A DNA stretch of 12,220 nucleotides. Source: CAYRVX01 sp964642165. GTDB lineage: Bacteria; Planctomycetota; Phycisphaerae; SM23-33. This document shows, one piece after another, positions 6,876 to 12,220 of this stretch. Under the pieces are notes generated by a model. That model was not told the DNA's origin. It ran no database searches and saw only the letters and a list, made by a program, of their open reading frames with translations. The translations under genes and the position numbers were made by a program. The stretch is from NCBI GenBank assembly GCA_964642165.1, contig CAZXOC010000230.1, forward strand, positions 1 through 12,220, read 5' to 3'. How positions within the stretch are numbered: position 1 is the stretch's first letter; the number at the start of each line of letters is the position of its first letter.

Positions 6876-8861
6876 ATGAGGACTGCACACGTTCTTGCCG
6901 CCGCGCTGGCTCTCGTCTGCCCCCGGGCCGCCGCGCCGGCGGAGGATCTGCCGCGCATCCCGGCCTCGGCCCACAACCTGCTCGTGGACGCGGAGATTAC
7001 CAGCAACCTGGCCGGCTACAAGCTGGGCCTGCGCGGCCGGCCCCGCGACATAATCTACGACCTCCGGGAACGCCGCTTCGTGAAGGCCTCGCAGTGGCAC
7101 GAGTACGGCGTGGGCTTCGGCAAGGACCTCGGCGTCGTGCCGGAGGACAAGCCCGCGTACTGGATGGCCGAGTGGCCCAAGCCCGTTCAGGCCAACCTGA
7201 TCGTCCTGAGCGGCACGTACCCCAATCAGCCGCAGGCGAAGGCACGCTGGAGAATCGAGCTGCGCCGTGACGGCCGCTGGGCCACGCATGCGTCGGGTCA
7301 GGGGGGATGGTACGACAGCAAGCGATACGTCTGGGACGGGGCGGGCACCAGGCCGGTCGCGTTCGACGCCTTCCGCGTCAGCGTCTTCAGCCCGGACGAT
7401 AAGACGCCGCTCAAGAGCATCCACTTCCGCGGGGAGGAAGGGCTGTCGTGGCTCGTGGCGAACCTGCCGCCGATCGACGCGCGGATTCATCCGCCTCGCG
7501 GGGCCGTTCGGGCGGGGACCCCCGCGACCTTCCGGGCCGAGCCCCTGACCGGGAAGATGAAGGCCTGGCGATGGCAGTTCGGTCGCGCCGGGGCCGACGG
7601 CCAGGAGGTCACCCACACGTTCGCCGAGCCCGGCGAGCAGGAAGTGCGGCTGACGTTCTTCGACGGGGAGCACTCGGCGACGGTCCGAACGACCGTCGCG
7701 GTGGCCAAGCCGGTCGCAGCCCGCGTCGCTCCGCTGCGGGCGCCCGTCCTGGCGGGCAAGGGCGTCGAGTTCGCGGACGGCGGGTCGGTGGGGCGGATCA
7801 AGACGTGGAAGTGGGACTTCGGCGACGGCGGAACCGCCAGCGGCGCGAAGGTGAGGCACACCTTCGCGAAGGGCGGCATCTACAAGGTCAAGCTGACCGT
7901 CTCCGACGGCACGCACAGCGACGACGGCCTGGCCATCGTCCGCGTCCACACGCCCGAGACGCTCCACGTGCCGCAGGTGGTCCTCGACACGGACCAGAAG
8001 AACGAGCAGGACGACCAGCACTACTTCGGCTACGGCCTGTTCAGCGAGCTGGACCTGCTGGGCGTCAACAGCGTCCACCACGGCGGCGGGCAGGAGCCGA
8101 TCAACTACGCCGAGCTCCTGCACGTCCTGGACCTGGCGACCAAGAGCGGCCTGGCGAAGCATCGCGTGCCCTTCCTCTTCCGGGGTGCGAACAAGCGCCT
8201 GGACGTGCCGGCGAGCGGCCGGTGGCAGGACACGCGGCCGATCGTCACCGAGGCGAGCGAGGCGATCCTCGCGGCCGCGCGCGGCGCCTCCCCGAGCAGC
8301 CCGATCTGGGTCGTGCCCGTCGGCCCGGGGACGAACGCGGCCTGCGCGATCCTCCAGGCCCGCGCCGAAGGCCTGGAGCTCAAGGGGCGTCTCCGCGTGA
8401 TGTGGCTGGGCGGCAGCAACGAGGGCATCCACCGCGAGTTCAACGCGCGGAACGACCCGTGGTCGATGTACGTCGTCTGCCACAGCGGGCTGGAGACGTG
8501 GATCATGCCCGCCCCCGTGGGGGCCCGCGTCCGCATCGACAAGCGCACGGAGCCCGGGATGTACGCCAAGAGCCCGCTCGGCCAGTACCTGCTCAAGATC
8601 ATGCCGGCCCGCAACAAGCCGCTGTTCGACCCGAGCTGCCTGGCGGCGATCATCTCGATGCGCCTGGGCCTGGGCTGGGTGAAGGAGGTCGAGCCCGTCA
8701 CCGTCGCGGGGCGCGAGAAGGAGTTCCACTGGACGAAGACGGACCGGCCGACGACCGTTCGCGTCATCCGCCAGATCGACCAGCAGGCGATGAAGCGCGA
8801 CATCTTCGAGACGATGAAGGGCAAGCCCACGCGGCTGATCGGCGCCAAGGTGACTCGCTGA
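6876..8861 (+). CDS. Secreted PKD-domain protein with nucleoside-hydrolase-like domain
   Basis: A 661-residue protein; GGGAG at 6864-6868 sits 7 nt before the ATG. Residues 1-22 form a signal peptide ending Ala-Pro-Ala, so it works outside the cytoplasm. Residues about 30-200 look like a beta-sandwich, possibly discoidin-like (inference). Two PKD domains follow: about 206-284 with WQFG at 233, and about 287-363 with the classic WDFGDG at 313. Such domains usually act as spacers or bind carbohydrate or protein. Residues from about 367 match the nucleoside hydrolase fold: DTD at 371-373 with DD at 379-380, GPGTN at 483-487, EFN at 521-523 and FDP at 584-586. Known enzymes use these Asp and Asn residues for calcium and ribose. 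Two things differ: five residues rather than three separate DTD from DD, and Phe584 replaces the His before the last Asp. It may therefore cleave an unusual ribosyl-type substrate or a sugar derivative, or only bind one. Substrate unknown. Confidence 0.82.
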   Translation: MRTAHVLAAALALVCPRAAAPAEDLPRIPASAHNLLVDAEITSNLAGYKLGLRGRPRDIIYDLRERRFVKASQWHEYGVGFGKDLGVVPEDKPAYWMAEWPKPVQANLIVLSGTYPNQPQAKARWRIELRRDGRWATHASGQGGWYDSKRYVWDGAGTRPVAFDAFRVSVFSPDDKTPLKSIHFRGEEGLSWLVANLPPIDARIHPPRGAVRAGTPATFRAEPLTGKMKAWRWQFGRAGADGQEVTHTFAEPGEQEVRLTFFDGEHSATVRTTVAVAKPVAARVAPLRAPVLAGKGVEFADGGSVGRIKTWKWDFGDGGTASGAKVRHTFAKGGIYKVKLTVSDGTHSDDGLAIVRVHTPETLHVPQVVLDTDQKNEQDDQHYFGYGLFSELDLLGVNSVHHGGGQEPINYAELLHVLDLATKSGLAKHRVPFLFRGANKRLDVPASGRWQDTRPIVTEASEAILAAARGASPSSPIWVVPVGPGTNAACAILQARAEGLELKGRLRVMWLGGSNEGIHREFNARNDPWSMYVVCHSGLETWIMPAPVGARVRIDKRTEPGMYAKSPLGQYLLKIMPARNKPLFDPSCLAAIISMRLGLGWVKEVEPVTVAGREKEFHWTKTDRPTTVRVIRQIDQQAMKRDIFETMKGKPTRLIGAKVTR

Positions 8862-8882
8862 GGTCCGGCGCGCCCGGGCACT

Positions 8883-8912
8883 TTGCACGGCGCGATGATT
8901 GCTGTAGTAATC
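8883..8912 (+). promoter_or_regulatory. Candidate promoter with overlapping operator
   Basis: TTGCAC (8883-8888) and AGTAAT (8906-8911) are separated by 17 nt and match the -35 and -10 consensus at 3/6 and 4/6. Over the -10 lies a near-perfect inverted repeat, GATTGCT (8897-8903) and AGTAATC (8906-8912), one mismatch in seven, in a rare AT-rich patch. A repressor bound here would block the promoter of the transport operon. Each element alone is weak; their overlap and position make the call reasonable. Confidence 0.35.
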
Positions 8913-8944
8913 GGCCAGGGCACGCGACAGGAGTAGTGTCAACA

Positions 8945-8982
8945 CCGGCGGCCGGGCTTTGCCCACTGGAACAGGCCGCCGG
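8945..8982 (+). promoter_or_regulatory. Two-tier leader hairpin before the adaptor gene
   Basis: CCGGCGGCC (8945-8953) pairs perfectly with GGCCGCCGG (8974-8982). Nested on the 5' side, GGGC (8954-8957) pairs with GCCC (8961-8964) around TTT, leaving 9 unpaired bases at 8965-8973. The stem ends 17 nt before the GTG start and 5 nt before the purine run at 8988-8993, so it could modulate ribosome access. No T tract follows, which argues against a terminator. Confidence 0.45.
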
Positions 8983-8999
8983 CATCGAAAGGGCATCGT

Positions 9000-10424
9000 G
9001 TGAAGATCTTCATCACCGTCGTCGTGACGGTCGTGGTCATGCTGGGCATCCTGGGGGGCATCGGCCTGTGGATGGCGAGCCGGGCGCTCAAGCTGGGCGA
9101 GGCGACCACCGTCACCACCGAGCAGCCCGTTCGCGGCGACCTGGTCGAGATCGTCAGCGCCCCCGGGGAGATCGAGCCGAAGAAGAATGTCTCGATCAGC
9201 GCCCGCTTGGCCGCGCGGATCGTCGAGCTGCCCTACGACGAGGGCGACCGCGTCACGAAGGGCGACCCGAACGCCGACCCGCCGCGGGAGCCGTCGCTGC
9301 TGGTGCGACTCGACGACACCGACCTCCAGGCGATGCTGCGCTCCGCGGAGGCCCGCCGTGCCGCCCAGGAGGCCGAGATCAAGGTCGCCGAGGCCCGCAT
9401 CGCCAGCCAGGACGACAGCATCAAGGCCCTCACCGCCTCCCTCGACGACGCCAAACGCGACCTGACGCGCCAGAAGAAGCTCTACGAGACCGGCGACATC
9501 AGCGAGTCCGACTACGAACAGGCCCGCTACCGGGTCGAGGAGCTGTCGGCCCAGCAGAGCGCTGCGGCCCACACGCGGAACAGCCAGGAGCTGAACCTCG
9601 CCGTGATGCGTCACCGGCTGGTGGCGGCCGACGCCGAGATCGCCCAGGCCCGCGACCGGCTCAGCTACACGGCCATCACCTCGCCGATCGACGGGGTGGT
9701 CACCCGGCTCAACGCCGAGGTTGGCGAGCTGGTGATGACCGGCACGATGAACAATCCGGGCACGGTCATCATGGACGTGGCGGACCTGTCGAAGATGCTC
9801 GTCGTCGCTCGCGTGGACGAAGCGGACGTCGGCGGCGTCCGGGTCGGCCAGCGCGCCGTCATGGACGTCCGCGCGTACCCGGACGAGCGGTTCGAGGGCG
9901 TCGTCGACACGGTTGCGCTGTACGGCCTGGGAGGCCAGGGGAGGGAGTCCAAGGAATTCCGCGTCGAGATCCTTCTCGACAACCCCGGACGGAAGCTCTT
10001 CTCCGGGCTGAACGCCGACGTGGAGATCGAGACCAAGCGGCACGCGGGTGTGTTGAAGGTCCCCAGCCAGGCCGTCCTCGGCCGGCGCGTCGACGAGCTG
10101 CCGATGAAGATCCGCGACGGCAATCCCAATCTGGACAAGAAGAAGACGTTCGCCCCGGTGGTGTACCGCCTGATCGACGGGAAGGCGGTGGTCACGCCGG
10201 TGAAGGTCGGGCCGAGCGACGACACGCACACCGTGATCGAGTCGGGGCTGGCCGGGAAGGACCGCGTCATCGTCGGCCCGTTCAAGGAGCTGGAGAAGCT
10301 CAAGCACGACCAGAAGGTGAAGGACGAGAAGGCCGCGACGACCCAGCCCGCGGCGACGAAGCCCACCACGGGACCGGCAAGCCGGCCCACGACACAGGCC
10401 GTCGCGTCGCAGCCCGCGGGCTGA
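9000..10424 (+). CDS. HlyD/MacA-family periplasmic adaptor of an ABC efflux system
   Basis: A 474-residue inner-membrane-anchored adaptor linking an ABC exporter to an outer-membrane channel. The GTG start at 9000 is preferred: AAAGGG at 8988-8993 lies 6 nt upstream and the hydrophobic anchor (about 3-24) is kept whole, while the next ATG (residue 14) would cut it. A lipoyl/barrel-sandwich half lies near 45-105, then a long coiled-coil hairpin (about 105-220) rich in Ala, Glu and Gln, then the second lipoyl half with SPIDG at 228-232. A beta-barrel domain (about 255-330) and a membrane-proximal domain follow. The hairpin tip has Arg157-x3-Leu161-x6-Ser168, the known TolC-docking pattern of AcrA and MacA. 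Residues 441-474 form a Thr/Pro/Ala/Gln tail of low complexity, absent from classical MacA. The ATPase gene follows after 44 nt, so one operon is likely. Transported substrate cannot be told from sequence. Confidence 0.9.
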   Translation: MKIFITVVVTVVVMLGILGGIGLWMASRALKLGEATTVTTEQPVRGDLVEIVSAPGEIEPKKNVSISARLAARIVELPYDEGDRVTKGDPNADPPREPSLLVRLDDTDLQAMLRSAEARRAAQEAEIKVAEARIASQDDSIKALTASLDDAKRDLTRQKKLYETGDISESDYEQARYRVEELSAQQSAAAHTRNSQELNLAVMRHRLVAADAEIAQARDRLSYTAITSPIDGVVTRLNAEVGELVMTGTMNNPGTVIMDVADLSKMLVVARVDEADVGGVRVGQRAVMDVRAYPDERFEGVVDTVALYGLGGQGRESKEFRVEILLDNPGRKLFSGLNADVEIETKRHAGVLKVPSQAVLGRRVDELPMKIRDGNPNLDKKKTFAPVVYRLIDGKAVVTPVKVGPSDDTHTVIESGLAGKDRVIVGPFKELEKLKHDQKVKDEKAATTQPAATKPTTGPASRPTTQAVASQPAG

Positions 10425-10468
10425 CCGGTGGCCGCCCAGGGCGTCCCCGGCGCGGACGATCCCATCGG
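10425..10468 (+). other. Short adaptor-ATPase spacer
   Basis: This 44-nt gap holds no recognisable promoter, terminator or strong ribosome binding site, which supports one transcript running from the adaptor into the ATPase gene. Confidence 0.5.
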
Positions 10469-11215
10469 ATGCTGATCCAACTCGAAGACATCTCGAAGGT
10501 CTACAAGGTCGGCGTGGAACGCATTGCCGCCCTGGAGGGCCTCTCGCTCCGGATCGGCGAGAACGAGTACGTCGGGATCATGGGTCCGTCCGGGTCGGGC
10601 AAGAGCACGCTGATGAACATCCTGGGCTGCCTGGACCGCCCGACGTCCGGCACGTACCACCTGGACGGCCAGGCGGTTCACCGGATGGGCGCCGGCGGCC
10701 TGGCGGGGGTGCGCAATCGCCGGATCGGGTTCGTGTTCCAGTCCTTCGAGCTGCTGCCGCGGGTCAACGCGATCAAGAACGTCTCGCTGCCGCTGATCTA
10801 CTCGGGCATCGGCTGGTACGGCCGCCGCAAACAGGCCCGCGAGGTGCTCCGTCGCGTCGGGCTGGGCGACCGGATGAGGCATCGCCCGAACCAGCTTTCC
10901 GGCGGCGAGAAGCAGCGGGTCGCCATCGCCCGGGCCTTGATCGTCGGCCCGCGGATCCTGCTGGCCGACGAGCCCACGGGAAACCTCGACAGCAAGACCA
11001 GCACCGGGATCCTCGCCTTGTTCGACGAGCTGCACCACCACGGACAGACGATCATCATGGTCACCCACGAGCCGCACGTCGCGCGACACGCCCGGCGCAT
11101 CGTGCGGATGGTGGACGGCCGCATCCAATCCGACCTCCTCGCCGAGGAGGACGCCCGGCGGGCCGCCGCAAACCCGGACGAGTTCGTCAAGGAGAAGGAG
11201 GCCGACGCGCCGTGA
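10469..11215 (+). CDS. ABC transporter ATP-binding protein (MacB/LolD type)
   Basis: A 248-residue cytoplasmic ATPase that powers the neighbouring permease. All catalytic motifs are intact: Walker A GPSGSGKST at 39-47 (Lys45), Q-loop Gln91, signature LSGGE at 143-147, Walker B ending Asp167-Glu168 and H-loop His200. MNILGCLDRPTSG just after Walker A, and DEPTGNLDS at Walker B, are typical of the MacB/LolD/FtsE branch, whose members often drive mechanical work on a periplasmic adaptor or lipoprotein rather than substrate passage through the membrane. The start at 10469 gives the usual MLIQLEDISKVYK opening; the upstream open frame is a shadow over other genes. No good ribosome binding site is visible (only GGA at 10454-10456), which suggests coupling to the adaptor gene 44 nt upstream. 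A charged tail of about 25 residues ends the protein. Unlike E. coli MacB, ATPase and permease are separate chains. LolD-like function cannot be excluded. Confidence 0.93.
   Translation: MLIQLEDISKVYKVGVERIAALEGLSLRIGENEYVGIMGPSGSGKSTLMNILGCLDRPTSGTYHLDGQAVHRMGAGGLAGVRNRRIGFVFQSFELLPRVNAIKNVSLPLIYSGIGWYGRRKQAREVLRRVGLGDRMRHRPNQLSGGEKQRVAIARALIVGPRILLADEPTGNLDSKTSTGILALFDELHHHGQTIIMVTHEPHVARHARRIVRMVDGRIQSDLLAEEDARRAAANPDEFVKEKEADAP
11195..11215 (+). promoter_or_regulatory. Strong ribosome binding site and 4-base start/stop overlap
   Basis: AAGGAGG at 11195-11201, inside the end of the ATPase gene, lies 10 nt before the permease GTG at 11212. That GTG overlaps the ATPase stop TGA (11213-11215) as GTGA, a classic arrangement for translational coupling that keeps the two subunits in balance. 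Confidence 0.75.
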
Positions 11216-12220
11216 TCGTGCTTCGCTTGATCCTCGGCTTCGTCGGCCTGCTGGTGCAGAGCGTCTTCCTGGCGCTCGGCCAGATCTGGGCCCGGAAGGG
11301 CCGTGCCATCTTGACGACCATCGGCATCGTGATCGGCGTGGCGTCGGTGACGGCCGTCATCGCCGCACTCACCGGGCTCCGGGCGAACGTGCTGGCGGAC
11401 TTCGAGTCCCTGGGCGTCAACAAGATCTACGTCCACACCCGGCGCCCCGAGAGCGGTTCGCAGAAGCACGCGCGCTGGTGGGACCTGCTGCTCGAGCCGG
11501 AGGAGTTCGACGGCCTGCTGGACCATTGCCCTTCCGTCAGCCGCTTGACCCGCATCGCCGAGCGGGGCGCCGCCGTTCGCGTTCGCGAGCGGTCGGTGGA
11601 CGTTCGCGTGATCGGCATCGAGCCGGACTGGCACAAGATCGAGAACCGCTCGGTGACGATGGGCAGGCCGTTCTCGCTGATCGACAACGAGGCGGCCCGA
11701 CCCGTGTGCCTGATCACCGCGAACGTGCAGGACGAGCTGCACCTGGACCGCGACTGCCGGGGACAGCAGATCCGCTTCCTCGGGCGGGCCTACCGGATCG
11801 TCGGCATCGTCGAGCCGTCCACGAAGTTCGGCGTGTTCGGCATCGGCCAACGCGACGAGGAGGTGTTCATCCCGTTCCGCACGCTGTGGAGGCTGGAGCA
11901 CGGGTGGATGTACGCCATCGCCGCCAGCCGGTCCCCCGAGCAGTCCGAGGAGGCCCAGGCGGAGATCCGGTTCTTCCTGCGACGCTCGCGCAGGCTCCAG
12001 CCCGGCGAGCCGGACACCTTCGGCGTCCAGGCGATCCAGAAGTTCCTCGAGCAGTTCGACGCGATGGCCGCCATGATCACGCTGATCGCCGGCGGCATCG
12101 TCGGCATCAGCCTGCTCGTCGGCGGCGTCGGCATCATGAACATCATGCTCGTCTCCGTCTCGGAGCGCACCCGAGAGATCGGGCTGCGCAAGGCCGTGGG
12201 AGCGCGGCCCTCGGCCGTCC
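11212..12220 (+). CDS. ABC transporter permease, MacB/FtsX family (3' end outside window)
   Basis: The frame opened by the GTG at 11212 stays open to the edge, giving 336 visible residues; relatives of about 400 residues suggest that the last 60 or so, with the final two membrane helices, are missing. Residues 4-22 are hydrophobic, then a membrane helix at about 32-54 carries the family pattern around ILTTIGIVIGVASV. Residues about 60-280 form the periplasmic MacB_PCD-type domain, which in known members contacts the adaptor and couples ATP hydrolysis to movement. A second helix spans about 285-314 (GGIVGISLLVGGVGIMN), followed by ERTREIGLRKAVGA (318-331), the conserved FtsX-domain motif that touches the ATPase. 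With the adaptor and ATPase it completes a MacAB-like exporter. The hydrophobic stretch before the first standard helix is longer than usual and may be an extra re-entrant or amphipathic segment. A lipoprotein-release (LolC/E-like) role is less likely, since the adaptor is HlyD-like. Confidence 0.9.
   Translation, partial: MIVLRLILGFVGLLVQSVFLALGQIWARKGRAILTTIGIVIGVASVTAVIAALTGLRANVLADFESLGVNKIYVHTRRPESGSQKHARWWDLLLEPEEFDGLLDHCPSVSRLTRIAERGAAVRVRERSVDVRVIGIEPDWHKIENRSVTMGRPFSLIDNEAARPVCLITANVQDELHLDRDCRGQQIRFLGRAYRIVGIVEPSTKFGVFGIGQRDEEVFIPFRTLWRLEHGWMYAIAASRSPEQSEEAQAEIRFFLRRSRRLQPGEPDTFGVQAIQKFLEQFDAMAAMITLIAGGIVGISLLVGGVGIMNIMLVSVSERTREIGLRKAVGARPSAV

Noticed and set aside
8935..8999. AGGAG at 8929-8933 as binding site of a small gene starting at GTG 8937
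   Set aside because: The frame gives only an out-of-phase shadow of the adaptor gene and no recognisable peptide.
6735..10307. 1190-residue open frame on the - strand spanning two genes and the gap between them
   Set aside because: Both + strand genes (6876 and 9000) share the same phase, so one antisense shadow runs through both. It has the same uninformative composition and no start signal.
7448..10468. Long upstream extension of the ABC ATPase frame
   Set aside because: It runs out of frame across the PKD and adaptor genes with Arg/Gly/Pro-rich nonsense; the family N-terminus begins at the ATG at 10469.

Overview
The window is very GC-rich, with codons that mostly end in G or C. All genes I can support lie on the + strand. 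Several traits point to a Gram-negative, probably Planctomycetota-type (Phycisphaerae-like) genome: a giant alpha-2-macroglobulin with a TPR-like N-terminus, a secreted PKD/nucleoside-hydrolase-like fusion, and a Thr/Gln/Pro/Ala tail on an export adaptor. This taxonomic guess is inference from style and gene content; no rRNA or marker gene is present.

Layout. Positions 1-300 hold no gene I can support, only several GC-rich palindromes. Positions 301-6738 encode a 2145-residue exported alpha-2-macroglobulin-family protein with an intact Gly-Cys-Thr-Glu-Gln thioester motif, a bait-like low-complexity segment and a striking Trp/Tyr/Cys-rich insert. A 137-nt gap with a hairpin and an extended -10 promoter candidate follows. 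Positions 6876-8861 encode a secreted 661-residue protein: a predicted beta-sandwich N-terminus, two PKD domains and a C-terminal nucleoside-hydrolase-like domain with a modified active site. A 138-nt gap carries a promoter/operator candidate and a two-tier leader hairpin. It precedes a tripartite efflux cassette: a MacA/HlyD-like adaptor (9000-10424), an ABC ATPase (10469-11215) and a MacB/FtsX-type permease (11212 to beyond the right edge). The permease starts at GTG and overlaps the ATPase stop codon by 4 bases.

How the genes may work together. The last three genes clearly form one transport operon. The adaptor keeps the Arg-x3-Leu-x6-Ser tip motif used to dock onto TolC-like outer-membrane channels, so export across both membranes is likely; the cargo is unknown. 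The macroglobulin would trap proteases in the periplasm or at the surface. The PKD/nucleoside-hydrolase-like protein would act on a ribosyl-type or related substrate outside the cytoplasm. Each of the three units has its own gap and candidate signals, so a joint role is only a hypothesis. I did not find a CRISPR array, tRNA, rRNA, transposase or integration site.
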